Shown here: piece by piece, positions 42,101 through 57,100 of the stretch | Numbering within the stretch: the stretch's first letter is position 1 | Layout: the number at the start of each line of letters is the position of its first letter | Source: JAICIG01 sp035532215 | Lineage (GTDB): Bacteria; Planctomycetota; Planctomycetia; Pirellulales; JAICIG01 | Reading direction: 5' to 3' | Assembly: GCA_035532215.1 (NCBI GenBank) | Contig: DATKRK010000251.1 | Coordinates: 1-64,000, forward strand | DNA: 64,000 nucleotides | Made by a program: the position numbers and the translations under genes | The notes under the pieces: model-generated | Told to the model about the DNA's origin: nothing | Databases searched by the model: none | The model's input: only the letters and a program-made list of their open reading frames with translations

Positions 42101-45100
42101 TGATTGATGGCCGAGAGCGTCCCCAGGAAATCGAGCTTGCTCTGCCCGTTGCTCGTACTCCCGGTAAACGTGATGCCGGCGACGTTGGTCAGCGTCAGCG
42201 TGCCCAGCGTGCTGGGGTTGACCGTAATGATCTCTTCGAACGGCGGCAGCAGCGCATTGCCGGCGTCGGCGGCCGTGATGTCGCTGTCGACGACGGTCAC
42301 CGCGTTCCCATTGGCCTTCGAGAAGGTCTGTTTCGTGTCTTCGTTGAGCAGGATCGGCGAGGCAGCCGTGCTGGTCGGAACAGCGTCGACGGGCGGATCG
42401 TTGACCGCGATCACGTCGATCGGAATCGAGTAAATCGCGGTTTGCGCGGGCGCCGGCGAGTTGCCGTTATCGTTGACCGTCACCGTGACGACCGCCTGGT
42501 CGCCCAGGTGGCTGTCGAAGTTCAGATCGGGAGTGAACACCAATCCTTCGAGTGCGGCGTTCAGCCCCGGCGTGGGCGCCACGGCGCTGGCTTCGCCCAA
42601 AGGCGCGGTGATGGTGATCGTGTTCGAACCCTGGCCGGTGGGGGTGACGCCGATCGAATTGAGTTCCGTCAAAGCGGCGCTCGAAAGCGTGAGCGTGCCG
42701 TGCGTCGCCGACAAGGTCAGCGTCTCGCTGCCCCCGTTGGCGTCGACGTCGAAGATCGACAGCGCCACGGAGGTGTTGTCGGCGCTGCTGAAGGGCGTCG
42801 TCAGGCTGAACGTGCCGTAAGACGGCGAGGCCGAATTCTCGTACATCGATAGCGACGGCGTGCCCGTGCCCGACGAAACCAGTTGCACCACCGGCGCCGA
42901 GTTCGTCACGTTCGCCAACAGCAGCCGGAAGTGGGTCAGGCCGTCGGGCCCGTTGGCCTGCAGGAAATTGCCCGCGCGGTCGGCAATGCCGACGGGCGTC
43001 GCCGCCGAATTGCCGGGGTCGAACTGCACGCCATTATCCAGATAGATGTCGTACTGGTGGCCGTTCAGCCAGACGCCGCTGGCGGCGACCAGATGAATGA
43101 TGTGGTTGTTGTTGTCGTAGTCGAAGTAGTAATCGACCCCCGGCGTCAGCAGCCGGCCGTCCTCGCGAACGTCGAGCCGGTCGGGGCTGACCGAAGCGTC
43201 GTAGATGCCGCTGCCCAAGCCGTCGCTCAACTGGATCGTGAATTCCGACAAGCTCTGCCCGCGGACGAACACGATGTTGGGCGATTTGTTCAGGTCGTTT
43301 TGGTCGTTGTCGATCGGCGCCAAGAGCGCGGCCGTCGGACCGGTGGTATCGGCGTGCTCGATGGCGCCGCGGTCGATGAACACGTTCTGGCCGGTCCCCA
43401 GGTTTGCGTTGGTCACGGCCGGATCGTCGACGCGCAACTGCCCGTACAGGTCGAAGCCCGGGGCGATGATCGGCGACGGCGGAATGCCCAATGGGCCGGT
43501 GACGGACGTCATCGAGGTGCGGTCTTGCAGGCTGTTGATCGAAGCGTCGATCGGCAGCGCCGTATCGGTCAGGTAGAAGTTGGCCTTCGACGGATCGGTG
43601 CTCGCCTTGCGGAAAGGCGAGGGCGTGGCCGCGGTCACGACTTTGTCGAAACTGCCCGTGCCAACGTTGACCGGCGCGGCGCCGTCGTTCTGATAATAGT
43701 TCTCGCCCAACACGGCGTTCGATCCGCCCGTCACGTCGATGGCCCGGCCAGAGGCCAAGTTGACCAGCACGTTGTTCAGAATCGTGGGCGACGAGTTGTT
43801 GGTCGCCAGGATGCCGGTCCCCGTCGGATTGTCGCCGCCGTAGATCGTGTTGTTCGCGATTCGCCCGAACGGCACGATGCCCTGCGTGGCGCCGTTCGGG
43901 GCATTGTCCCCCTCGAAGGCGATGCCGTTGCCGCTCGAACTGACGCCGTAAATCAAGTTGTTCACGATCACCACGCCCGGCGCCAAATTCGCGCTGTTCA
44001 AGGTCGGCGTGTTCACTGCGGCGCCGGGGTGCGGCAGGCTGTTGTTGCTATCAGGCGGCGTGTCGAAGGGCGTGCCCGGCGCCGAGGCCGTGACCAGAAT
44101 GCCGTTTTGCGAGGCGTTGCTGATCTGGTTGCCGTACAGGATCACTTCGCCCTGCGGCCGCGGCATCGTCACGTCGCCCAGCGCCGACGGCACGGGCGGG
44201 TTGTATTGAACGATCGCGCCGGGCGACTGCGTGCTGACGAAGCCCGAAGCGCTCGCGAACCCGTCGGCGGCCGCGACGATATTGCCAAACAGCGTGCCGC
44301 CCGAAGCGCTGAACTGGTCGACTCCGCTGATGGTGAACGTGGCCGACGATTGGCCGGCTTGGATGGTGACGGTCTGCTGCACTGTCGCCGCGCTCGGATT
44401 CAGCGAAAGCAAGTGGACGACCAGTGCATTGGTGGTCGGCGTGTTCCGAGTCACGGTGGCAGTGAGCGACTGCGTGGACGTGCCGGGAACCATCGTCTCC
44501 GCCGGGACCGACAGCGACAGGGCCGGCGTGTCGTTGTCCGTCGGCGAGTTCGGCTCGGTCGCTTGGCTGTCGGGCAGCACGTCGAGCACCGCTCCGACCG
44601 GCTCCGCGCCGCTGAGGCCGGCAACCGACGCGGTGAACAAGGCCGACTGCGGGTTGCTGGCCAACACGTCGTCGGTGATCGTGACATTGACGCTGGCCGA
44701 GGTCTGACCATTGAGAATCGTTACCGTGGCAGGCACGGAAGCCGCTGAAGGATTGCTGCTGGTCAGCGAAACGACCAAACTCCCCGTCGTGTCGACGCGG
44801 GTGACCGTCAGTTTGCCGGGAAGCAGCCCCGCGTCGTCGCTGACTTGCGCGGCGCCATTGACGCTGAGGGTCAGCGTCGTGCCGGCGGTCGTGGCCGGGA
44901 GCAGGAAGGCGCCGCGGCCGTGCGTGGCGGCGCCGAGCAAGTTGGAGTTCGGGTTGTATTCGAGGTCGACAACCTGAGCGTAGGGCAGGCCGACGCCCAA
45001 AGCGGCCCAACTGGCGCCCAAATCGTTCGACACGTAGACGCCGGTGTCGTTGCCCACGTACAGCGCCCCCGTGCTGCCGTTGATCGCAATCGCGTTGGTC

Positions 45101-48100
45101 GGCTCGTCCGGCAGATTGCCGCTGATATCGGTCCAGGTTGCGCCGCCGTCGGCGGTGCGGAAGACGTGTCCGCCGCCCCCGGTAAACATGTTGACCACCG
45201 CGTACGCGATTTTCGAGTCCTTCGGATCGATGGCCAACTGATTCACCCGGCCGCTGCCGGCAGGCAAGTCAATTTCGGTCCAGGTTGCGCCGCCGTTGGT
45301 GCTGATGAAGATTTGCGAACTGCTGGCAAACTCCCCTCCCGTAGAAGCGTAAATCGTGTTGGCGTCGCTGGGGGCGATGGCGACCGCGTCGACCGTGTTG
45401 CCGTTGGGGTTCCAGCCGGCCGTGCCAATCGTCGTGAGCGGGGCCCACGAGGTCGCGCCGTTGGTGGTGATCCAAAGATTGTTGTCGCCCAAAATCACTT
45501 CATTGCCGTCGCTGGGGGCCACGGCGAACGGCGGATAGAAGTTGGCGTTTGCAAACGAGCCCAACCCGGTCGTGGCGGACGACCAGGTCGATCCGCCGTC
45601 GGTCGACTTACGGAAGAACGCCGTCGGGCCAAAGCTGCCGACCGGCGAGACGCGGTAAACGACGTTGGGGTTTTGCGGATTGAACCTCACCTCGCCGCCG
45701 TCGCCGCCGTCGGTCTCGGTCCAAACCGGGTTGCCGGTATAAAGCTCCGTGCCGTTGTCTTGGCTGCCGCCCAGAACGGTCGTCGCGACAGCCGGATCGA
45801 GGGCGATCGACTCGAACTGGATCGTGTTCAGATCGCCGTTCCTGTTGGTCCATAAGAAACCCGCGCCGTTCAGCGGATCGGGATCCTTGCGCCAGATGCC
45901 GCCGTCGCTGCCCACCAGCAGTTTGCCGATGGCGTCGAAGGCCATGGCGTGCCAGTCGGTGTGTGCATAGTTGCCGTTGTCGTCTTGGGTGATGTTCGTC
46001 CAGGTCGCGCCGCCGTCGGTAGTTCGAATGATGCCGACGCCGCCGAAATTGGTCGAGCCGGCTGCGTAGGCGATCGACGAGTTCGAGGGATCGACGGCCA
46101 TGGTCAGGTCGTACCAGCCCTGCCCGCCCGTGAAGTCGCTCGCCGCCGCGGTTAGGTCCGTCCAGGTGGCGCCTCCGTCGATCGATTTCTCGATTTTGAA
46201 CAAGCTGCCAAACCCGGTGCTGCCCGAGGCGCCCGTGCCCGAGACGTCCGCATACAGCACGTTGCCGCTGTTGGCCGTGGAAATGGCCAGCGAAATACGG
46301 CCGTCCTTGACTCCGTTGGGGAAATTGCTCAGCAAGTTCCAGGTCGTCCCGCCGTCGGTCGACTTGTAAATGCCGTTGTTCGCGCTGCCAAAGTTGCCGA
46401 AGAAGGTGCCGAGTGCGGCGTAGACCGTGGTCGGATTGTTCGGGTCGACGACCACGTCGCTGAAACTATCGATCGTATCGTTGAGGGGGCCCGCCGTGGT
46501 GTTGGTCCAGGTGACGCCGCCGTCCGTGGTCTTCCAGATGCCTGTGTTGCCCAGTAGCCCGTTCTCTGCGAAGTCGGCGACCGCAGCGTAGGCGATATTC
46601 GCGTTGCTCGGGTCGACGGCGATCTTCGAAATGCTGCGCCGGTCGAAGGCCCCGCCGGCGGTCTCGAGCGTCCAAGTTTTGCCGCCATCTTGCGAGACGA
46701 GAATGCCGCGACCGTAAAACGAATCGCCCGAGTTGTTCGCTTCGCCCGTCCCGGCGTAGATCACGTTGGGTTTGTTGGGAGCGACTGCGATCGCGCCCAT
46801 GAACAACGGCACGGGGTTCCCGTTGGCGTCGGTGATGTTGTCGGTCAGCGGCGTCCAACTTGGTGAAGCAGTCGTGGCGTCGGTCGTTTTCCACACGCCG
46901 CCGCCGGCCGCCGCGATGTAGAGGACGTCGGGGTTGGTCGGATCGGGCGCCACGCCTGCAATTCGGCCGCTATCGCCGCCGGTTCCCGCATACCCGCCTA
47001 CGATCGGCGCCGGGCCGATCGCCGTCCAGGTGGCGACCCCGTAAGGAATCTGGCCGTCGGTGTCGTCGGTGACGCTCAGCGTGGCGCTGCCGCTGATCAC
47101 CCCGGCGGCCGTGGCCACGATCTGGGCGTCGCGGAACGGGTTCGGCAGCCGGTTCTTGACGTTGTCGTCCTGCGGAATGAGCCAGAAGCTGGCCGACGTC
47201 TGCCCGACGGGGATGGTCAGGGTGGCTTGCGCCGCGAAGGGGCCGCCGAGATCCCCCGAAACCAGCGCCGCCGACGCCCAAAGGCTGCTCAACGTGACCG
47301 CCAGACCACCGGGGTGCAGGCTGCCATCGACCGGGCCGGTGTTGACGTCAACCTTCCCCTCGTACTCCGTGCCATTTTCCGGAATCGACGACGGGAGGCT
47401 CGTCACCGTGAACGTCGGCAGCACGCCGGTATCGTCGGTCACGTCGACCGTGCCGCCGAAGCTCGTGAAGCCGGCGTAGGAGGCATTGAATTCGACGGTC
47501 TGCGTGCCGTCGGCCCATTCGGGCGAGCCCTTGACCACGCCGCTGTAAAGGAACGTGGCAAGCGTTTGCCCCGGCAAGAACGAGACCGTGGCCGGGTAAG
47601 TCACGTTCGTCGAGGGGTTTCCCGTTTCCACATCGATCGCGCTTAAGTTGACGGTCATCGCGGGCAGATTCGTGCCGCTACGGATGAGCGTGCCCACTTT
47701 GTTCGTCGACGATTCGGTAATGGATGGGGCTAGCACGACCCTCAAGGTGCTCTGCGAGGTATTCACGTTCGAGACTTCGGCGACGCCGAACAGATTGACG
47801 ATGTTCGTCGCCGGGATGCTGACGCCCTGCGACCCGTTGGCCTGGTTGTTGACGTCGGCCGCGCTGACGCCCTTCAGCGTGGGGTTCGAATCGACGGCGG
47901 CGACGATGGCGTCGGCCACTTGCTGCGCCGTGTAGGACGGTAGGAACGAAATCGGCCAGTTGCCCGTCGCGACCGAGCCGGTGTCGTCGAACTCGAACGT
48001 CACCGAGTGTACGCCGTCGCTGAGCGTGAATGTTTCGCCATCGGTCAGGCCGCTGCCCGCGGGCGCCACGATCGAATACGACTGCGACATCCGGTCGTTG

Positions 48101-51100
48101 CTGTCGAACGACTGATTCAGGTCGATCCACGGAAACAAGTCGCTGAAGTTGGCGCCGTATTCCGTGCCGCGGCGAATCTCGAGCTGGTAGGGACCGGAGA
48201 GCACTTGCTGCGTCGCCCCCGGGACGGGGTTTACCGGCACGTTGAAGAAACTTGTGTCGGCGGAGCCGGAGGTCGCTGGTTTCGGGTTGGTGATCATCTC
48301 GCCGCGTTCGGCGAGCCCGACGGTGATGTCGTCGATGTACCAGCCTTCGTGGCTGTTGTCCTGGCCGCGCCGCTGAGCGCCCGTCGTCTGAGGGCCGTTG
48401 AACACGCCGAACTGGTTGCCCGCGACGTTCTGGTTGGCGTACGGATTCGCCGCCCCGGTGACGGCGTTGATCGACAGGTCGCCCGGATTGAGCGTGGTGC
48501 CGGCGGTGCTGAAGTCAAACCGCAGTTGCAGGCTGTTTTGCCCGGCGAAGTCGCTCAGATCGACGCGGGCCTGCCGCCAGCCGGTGTTGGTCGTCGTGCT
48601 GTCGAACAGCGGCTGCACCCGCTGCAAGGGATCGCCCGACCCGGTGGCACTGCTGACGCTCTGGTAATTGGGCCGCTCGGCCTCGGGGTCCGGGTAGTTG
48701 GGCTGGTAATCGTTGTTCGTGGCCAGCGGCTGCCAGTTGACGCCGCCGTCTTCGGAGATCAGCACGCGGGCGCTGTCGAACATCTGCTGCAGCTTGGCCT
48801 TCGAGCTTTGCGCGTCCTCGGTGTTGAGGAAGTAGTTGAAGTACAAGGTCGGCTTGTCGGCCGAGGAGTAATTGGCCAGGCTAAAGCTGTTGGTCGACAG
48901 CGAGCCATAGGCGCCGCCGGGCATGTTGTAAGTATCGTAGAGGCTCGAATTCGTCGCGTAATCGCTGGCGTTGGGCTGTACGCTGATCAGATTCTGCGTG
49001 TTGTTCGCCTTGGGATCCTCCAAGCCGAAATAAAAGCTCGTGCCGCCGGGTTGCGGCGGATTGTTGGTATTGGGGTTCTTCGCGCGGCTGTTGTCGGGCG
49101 CCGCCACGATGCCGTGGCCCTGGTCGGCGGGCGTGGTGGCCGGATCGGCCCCGCGGCGATCGGTGACGTGCCACAGGTTGTAGTCCAGCGTCGAGAAGGC
49201 GATCCCGGCCACGTTCGTCACGCCCAAGGCGATGCTCGACTGGTAGCTGGCGCCACCGTCGGCGCTGAAGATGTTCTGCAGCTTGCCGCCGGTGTCGAAG
49301 GCGTACAGGATTCCCCCCGCCGCCGCGAACAGATCGCCCGCGTATTTGCCGATGCCCGTGGCGGGGTCGGGCTCGACGTCGGGCGGGCCGGCCGTCAGGC
49401 TCTGGAAGGACAGCCCGGAGACGTTCGCGATCCGCGTCGCTTGGCCGCTGCGATAATCGAGCGAATACAGGTTGCCTTCGTTGCCAACGATAAACATGAC
49501 GCCGTTGAGGTACGTCATGCCGGTGATGGTTTCGCCGGCTTGCACGCCCGTCACCGGCACGTCCAGCGGCTGCGTCGGCGGGATGGCGGTTTGAGGGGCG
49601 AAGTTGATGCCGTTGGGATTGAACGGCACCACGACGCCCGTGTCGGGGTCGAGCTCGTACAGACCGTTGAGGAACGGCTGCGAGCCCGAACCGCCGTTCA
49701 GGTAGCTGCCGATGGCGTAGAGAAACCGCTTGTTCGTGCCCTGCGGCGTCGCTTGCACGAAGGCCATGGCGTTGTACTGCACGCCCTTGTTCGCCGCCGT
49801 GACGCTGGTGCCGTTGATGTATTCCGTGACGACGCCGTCGTCGCCCTTCATCGAGCCCGCCGCCGTGCCGGTGTCGATTTGCACGTAGTTGCCGGAGTTG
49901 CCGTCGTTCGTGCCAGTCGTCAGACCATACAACTCTCCGTCGTTGCGCATGGCGAGGGCGTTGAAGCCGTTCACTTCGCTGGTGATCTGGCCCTGGTCGG
50001 TTTCCATCGCGCCGGTGAAGGGATTGACGGTTTCCAAACGGCCTTGGGGCCCGCCGGTGTTCACGAACAACACCACGTCCGAGAGGTTGTAGGGCGTGGC
50101 GTAGCTGTTCAAGGTGGCGATATTTTTGACGCTCGACGTGTCGCCGTTCCACATCGGCGTCAGCGTCGAAGGATCCTGGGCCGTTTCGCCGCCTTGGCTG
50201 CCCACGTGGTCTTCGACGATGCGATTCACCGAATCGACCGGCTCCAGCCGCAGCAGGTAGTTGGTGGAAGTGGCGTTGAACGTGGCGTCCAGCGCCTGGG
50301 GCAGCGTGGCGTTGGAGTGGATGGCGACGTAATAGGTGTAATTGCCGCTGCCCGGCTGGCCCGCCGGCATCTGCACCGTGCCGATATAGGGGTCGAGCGT
50401 GCCGAAACTGCTGTGGTTCAGTTGGTTGGCGTCCTGCCCTGCGTTCGGCCGCGGCTGCTGGTCGGCGACGTTCGAATCGCGGCCGGTATAGATCAGGTTG
50501 CCATTGGAGTCGTAGACGTCGATGATCGTGTCGGGCCGCGTCAGGCCGTCGGCGTAACCCACGTCGAACACCGCCGCCCAGGTCTTTGCGGATGCAGTGA
50601 TGACCTGGATTTCCTGATAGGTCAATTCGAACTTGTACCAATCGACGCTGTACTGGTTCGCCAGATCGCCGCCGACGTTGATCGAACTGGTGTCGCTGCC
50701 CAACAGGTCGCCCAGGTTTTGGGCCGTAGACAGGCTGTTGTGAAGGGCGGACTGCGAAGAGCTGTTGGAGACCAGAGGCGAGTGGCTGGGCAAGCCCTCG
50801 ACGTCGATGCCGTTCGTGGCGTAGCGGATGTCGGCGTACTCGACCGTCGAACCGGGAATCTCCACCTGGTTTTGCAGCCGGATTTGCAATTGATACTGGC
50901 CGCTGCTGGTCCCTTTGCCGGGGACGTAGGCGTTCGCGCCGGCGCCCTTGCTGTAAATGCGCACGTAATAGTCGTGGACGCCCGCCGAGCCGGGCAGCAC
51001 CACGCGGAAACCGGGGTCGCCCGGGTTGGTCGACCAGAAGTTCATGCCCGCCGTGCCGAACAGGCTGTCCTGCAAGGGCTGGGCCAGGTTGCCCGGCAAC

Positions 51101-54100
51101 TCGCCTTTCAACATCGGCCCGGCGAACAGCGGGTCGCCCGCCGTCGTTGCATCTTGTTGTTCGGCGCCGGAATTGTCGCTGCGGGCCAGCACCTTGCCGT
51201 TGGCATCGACCAACTCCAGCACGGCGTCGAGCGAAGGGGAGGTATTGGTCACGTTTAGCCAAATCTGCGTGCCGGCCGTGCCCTTGAACGTATAGTTGTC
51301 GACGTCCTGGCTGTAATCGGGGCTGATGAAGCCGTTGACCTGGAAGCCGAGCCGCGAGTTGTCGTCGCCGCTCTGCTCGTTGGGCGCCAACTGGCCGAGC
51401 GACTGGGGCGAGGCCGTGGTGTCGTTCGTGCCCTTGCCGCCCGTCAGCGCCGGTTCGGTCTCGTCGACCATCGCCACGTTGCGGTCGTTGCTGTACTGGT
51501 CGAACAACAATCCGCGCCAATCGCCGGGCGCCGGCTTGGCGTTCGGGGCGGCGCCGTTGGTGTTGTTGTCGGGCAAATCGTCCGGCGTCAGGCCGGCGCC
51601 GACCGAAGTGTCGTTCAGCGAGGTGAGCACGACCGGGTGCTGCGGCGTGCCGAGCACCTGCACTTCGCCGCCGATGCGGTCGCTGATATCCAGCGGCGTG
51701 CCGCTGGCGGTAAAGCCGGACGAGGCCCCGGCGACTTTGACCACCAGGCTTTGCGTGGCGCTCGATTGCAAGCGCAAGCCGCCCACGCTGGCGAAGTTCG
51801 GCACGACCACTTCGCCTTCGAGCACGTGGACGATGTCGGTGTCGTCCCAAATGCTGGAGGTTTCCAGCGTCGCGCCGCGAACCACCATGCCGTTGATGGC
51901 GTTGCCGCCGAGCTTGTTCAGCCGGACCAACGGGCCGTAGTTGTCGTCGAACTGGCTATAGCGGGCGATGGCGCCCGTGCTGCGGCCCCAGTCGGGCACG
52001 AGAGTCGCATCGAGCGAATTGGCGTCGACGCTGATCGCGGCGCCGGCGTTGTTCTGAATCACGTTGTTGACGATCACCGGCTGGGCGCCGAGCACGAAGA
52101 TGGTCGCGGCGTCGCTGGGCTCGCGGCCGTTGCGATCGCCGCCGCCGCTGCCGGCGTTGGCTTCCAACGTGCTGTCGGCGATGCGGACCTTGGCCTGGTG
52201 GATTTCCACGGCGTCGAACGGGGCGAAGCCGCCTTCGATGGCCGTCGAACCGCCGCCGAAAGTGATCAGCGTATGGTCGAAGCTGCCGCTGGAGGTGGGC
52301 CAGAAGTAAAACCCGCCCCAATCGCCCGGCTGCGGGAGGATGCTGCCGCCGCTGCCGCCATTGCTCGGCGTGTCGAACGTGCCGCCGCCGCCGTAGCGCC
52401 AGTCGTCGATCGAGGTGAACACGATGGGCTGCGCCGCCGTGCCTTCGGCGATCAGGTTCGAGCCCATTTCCGCTTCGATCCGCGAGTTGGCCAGCTTGAC
52501 GAGCACGCCAGGATCGATCGTGAGCTGCCCGGCGACGCGTTGCCGGGTCGTGCCGCCGAAGTTGACGTAACCCAGATCGTCGTGAATGACCAGGTTTTCT
52601 TGCAGCACGTAGGGAATGTCGGTCGAGGCGAACTCGGCTGCGACGTCGAGCGTATCCAACGACTGGCCCGCGTTGGTATTGATGCGGATGAACAGGCCGT
52701 TGATCGTGTTCTGGATGATCTTCTGCGTTCCCGCCAAAGGCGCGGGCAGTTGCACCTTGAAGGCGCCGGTGAGCTGCACGGCCGTTTGCCCGGCGCCCCA
52801 TTGAGCGGCGACGCCGATATTGGCTGAATTGATTGCGTTAGCGATGGCCTGCGCCACGTCGGCGGCCTTCGAGGCGGCCGTAAAGTTGACGCCGATATAG
52901 CCCGGGTCCGGCGTGCCGCTGGAGATCAACTCGAAGCCGGTGTTGTTGATGACGAACTTCGTCCCCGACTTGAGCGCGCTACCCGCCGCCGCCGTCAGCG
53001 TCTGGCCCAGCGTCTGCGAGAGCATGTTGCCGTGGACGTCCGGGCCGAAGCGCTGGTAATCGACGGCGAACGAATCGGCGGTGAAGGTCAACGGCGAAGT
53101 GTTGGTTCCGACGGTCAAGTTCTGCGGCAAGGTGACGACAGCGCCGAGGGCCTGAGCCTGGTCGACCGAGCCGGCGTACAGCGAATTGTTGATCGCCGCT
53201 TCGATGGCGGTCGCCAATTTGGGCAGCGTGGTCAGGCCGGCCAGGGGAATGGCCACGTTGCCCTGGTTGACGACCCCATTGCTGTCGAACTCGAAGGTCG
53301 TTCCGCCCACGTTGAAGGTGTTTCCGTCGCTGGGCGTGCCGGTCGCGGTGATCGCCAGGTCGCTGCCGAATCGCGTGCTCTCGAACGCGTTGGGGTTGCC
53401 CGACATCGCCGCACTGGCGCTGTTGACGATCAGGTTGTTGGCGATCGTCGGCCGGGCCGTGTCGAAGTAGATCGGGGAGAACGACTGCTGCACGCCATTG
53501 ACGACCACTTGGCCGCCGCCGTAGCTGAGCTTGGCCTCGGCCACGTTGTTCAGGAAGATGCCCAGCGTTTCCAGGTCGGAGTCGGGATTGAAGACCAGCC
53601 CGCCCCAGTCGCCCGGCGCCACCGCGATGCCGGGGTGAATCTGCGGCGTGCCGATCGTGTCGTCGTTGTACGAGGTGAACGTGACCTGTTCGCCAGGAAC
53701 GCCCAGCACTTGCAAGGCGCTTTGGCTCTTGTCGATGTTGACCACCGAACTGCCCGCCGCGATGTTCGCCTTATCCAGTTTGAAGACCGCACCAGCGTCG
53801 ATCATCAACACGACGTTCTTGGGAATCTCCAGCATCGAATTGCCGGGCGAATCGTCGGGCAAGAGATTTCCGAATTGGTCTGTTCCGACCAGATACGGCG
53901 CATTGTTGTAGAGCGAGGGAACCGTGACGCCGGTCAAGCGCGCGTTGAAGGGCGTGGTTTGCGTCAAGACCGACAGTGGGAATTGGCCCTGGTAGAGCTT
54001 GACGTACTGGTAGTTGCCGTCGCTGCCGCCGTCGCTCACGGTCACGCCGCCGCCGTCGGGCGAAACCAGCCCCGTAGCCTGCAACGAACCCTCGACGCTC

Positions 54101-57100
54101 GACGCTATCGCCGCCGTGCCGCTCAGCGGCAGCAGCACGGCATAGTTTCCGTCGGGCAGGACCTGGCCCGGCGTGTAGGTCAGGTTGCTGGTGAATTCGA
54201 ACGTGCCGGCGAAGCTGCCGGCGCTGACGTTAAACGTTTCGCCGGGCAGAATCTGCGCCGTTCCGCTCTGCGTTTTGGCGATGCCCAGGCTGGCGTTGGC
54301 GTTGCCCTCGACGCGGACGTTGACTTCCTGGCCGTTGGCGGCGGCGCCGACCACGGTCGAATTTTGCAGCGCAGCCTGAATGGTGTTGTAAGGTTTCGTG
54401 AGCAAGCCGTCGCCGCCGGCCGGGGCGGTTTTGTCGACGTAGATCGTCGGGCCGGCGTTGAACCAGAAGTTGTAGGCGCCCGCGCCGCCCGCGTTGGAAT
54501 TGCCGACCAAGGCGTCGTATTGCCCGTCGCCCCACAAGATCAAGGGCGTGCCGGTCAAGGCGCCCTTGCCCGAAGGATCGACCACGATCTTCGTGGCGCT
54601 GCCTCCGCCCACCTCGATGCGGCCGTTGCCGAGATAACTCAGCGTGTAATTTGCCGCGTCGAACCCGGCCGAGGCGATGGCCGCGTTCAAGGCCACGATG
54701 ATTTTATTCGAGACGTCGTCCTGCGTGTCGCTTGGCTGCAGTTGAATCGAAATCTGCCCCGGCGGCGGCGAGACGGGCGCCGTGCTGCCGTTGTAGAACT
54801 TCAGCGTTTCGGTAACCGTTGTGCCGGAGGCGTTGACGTCGGAGAGCGTGAAGCTGTAGCCGTCGGGGATCGACGCCAGGCCCGCCGGTACGAACAGCGA
54901 CTGCCCCGGATCCGTCAGCGGTTGGCTTGCGGTCGGCTGGAAATCGAGCTTTAGTTGGTAATCGCCGAACGTCTTGCCGCCCCAGCCGCTGTCGGCCACG
55001 TTCGGATCGAATTGGTCGTTGCCCGTGCTGGTCACCGCGATGTAATAAATGCCGGGCTGAAGGTTCAGGCTGAGGAACGAATCGTGGCCATAGTAGTTGT
55101 CGTTGCGGGCGATCATTTTCTGCGAGGTCGACCAACTGATCGACGAACCAGCGGCGCCGACCGTGATCGGCCCGGCGAACTCGACGCCGCTCAGTCCGAC
55201 CGTGCCCGAGACGTTCAACCCCTGCTTGCCCACGGCGTCGAGTGCCGCGGCGGCCAGGTCTTGCTGCGTGCTGCTGGCCGAATAGAGCACGCCCACGTTG
55301 CCGTCGGAAAACAGCTTGCCGGTGGCCGGATTGATCGCCGACGGATCGTTCGTGAACTCGAACTTGACCATTAGCCCCGTGTTGTCCGTGATGGTGAACG
55401 TATCGCCAAGCGTAACCTGAGCGCCGCTGGCCGGCAGGCTCAAGTCGTTGAATTCTTCGTACAGCGTCAGCAACGTGTCGAGCGTGCTCTGCGTCGGCAA
55501 CGCCTGGGCAACGGTTTGCGCATTGAGCGTGCCCGTCGAATCGGCCGTGAAATGGTAGAGGTCGATCTGGTTGCTGTTCGGCTCGTAGCCGTAGAGCAAA
55601 TTGGTGATGTCGGCGAGGCCCGGATACAAGGGCGGCGGCGGATTGCCGGTCGTCGTGGTCAGCGATTCCGAGCCGCCGTTCATGATCGTGCCCGGCGGGC
55701 CGTCGTCATCGTGCGGCAGGCCCAAGGTGTGGCCGATCTCGTGCATGGCCGTGCCCATGAAGCCGCTGCCGTAGAGGCTCGCGCCCCAGTCGTCGTTGCC
55801 GTTGATGATCGCCAGGCCCAGGCCTAGCGTTGCGATCCCGCCGATCGACGTTGGCGGCAGGTTTGGGGCCAGCACGCGCGTGTCGCCCACGGCGACCCAG
55901 TCATCTCCGCTGTAACCCGGAACCTCCTCGAAAGTCAGCCCCGTGTAATAGCTATAAAGCTGGAAAATGTAGCGGACGGTCTGCTTTTGATTGTCGGTGA
56001 TCTGGTTGTGCAACGGCTGCCCGTTGGTCGGGTCGTAGCCATACACGTCGGGAAAGCTGTACGTGATTGTCGTAACGCCGCCGGAACCGGTGGCGTGGTT
56101 TTCGCCGCCGGCGTCAACCGGGATGTTTCGATGCCCGGGATCGCTGAGTCCGCCCGGAAATACGAGGTTGGTCAGGGAAGTCAGCTGCGCAAGATCGCCG
56201 CTGAAAAGCTGCGTTTGCGGTCCCAGGGCGCCGATCGGATCGGCGCCGGTGAAGGTGCCGTTGGGGTCGCCCGGATAGGGCGTGGGCGCGGTCGGCGCCG
56301 GCAACGTCTCGTCGGTATTGCCGATCCGCAGACGCACCGCCCCGCCGCTGCCCAGCGTGCTGATCGAGGTGGAGAACGTGAGCGTGGCTTCGTTGTTCGC
56401 GGGGTCGTAGCTTACCGAAACAGGGTTAATGGGCGTGCCGTCGTCGGCCGTGGTCGCCGTATTCTTGGTATCGATGAGTTGAAATTGCCCCGGATCGAGC
56501 GCGTTGCCGTTGCCGGGCAGCGTTTGCACCGGCCCGCTGAAATAGACGTCGATCTCCTTGTCCTGAACCACGAGCTGCCCGCTCGGGCCGCGAGTCACCG
56601 GCTCCGGCACGATGGAGAGCACCTGCGGCCCGATCGCCAAGCGGAAATCTTGCGCGACGTCTTGACCGTCGTTGAACGGCAAGGCGGGCGACGCGGTGTC
56701 GGTCAGCGGATCGACCTCGCCGGCGCTGCCGCCGATGATCGTGATTCGATACAGGTCGTCGGGCAGCGGCGAACTGAACCGCATCACCACCTGGTTCGGA
56801 TGCGCGGGATCGATGCCAACGTATCCGGGCGTGATGTGAATATCGTTGCCGTTGTTGAAAACGCCGTCCGAGCCGCTGCGCGCGAGCTGGATGCCGCCCA
56901 GCGTGTTCGGGTCGAGCGCTTCGCCGGCATTCAGCAAAAAGCGGAAGGTCAGTTGCGTCGGCGCCGTATGGATCGTGTCGTTCGGTGCGAGCAGGCTGCC
57001 GTCGTTGGGAATAATCGAGATCAACGAGGGGCCGCTGGTCAGCAGCAACCGACCTTCGAGGGCTTCAACACGCCGATCCGGAAACTTGCCCAGAATGCCC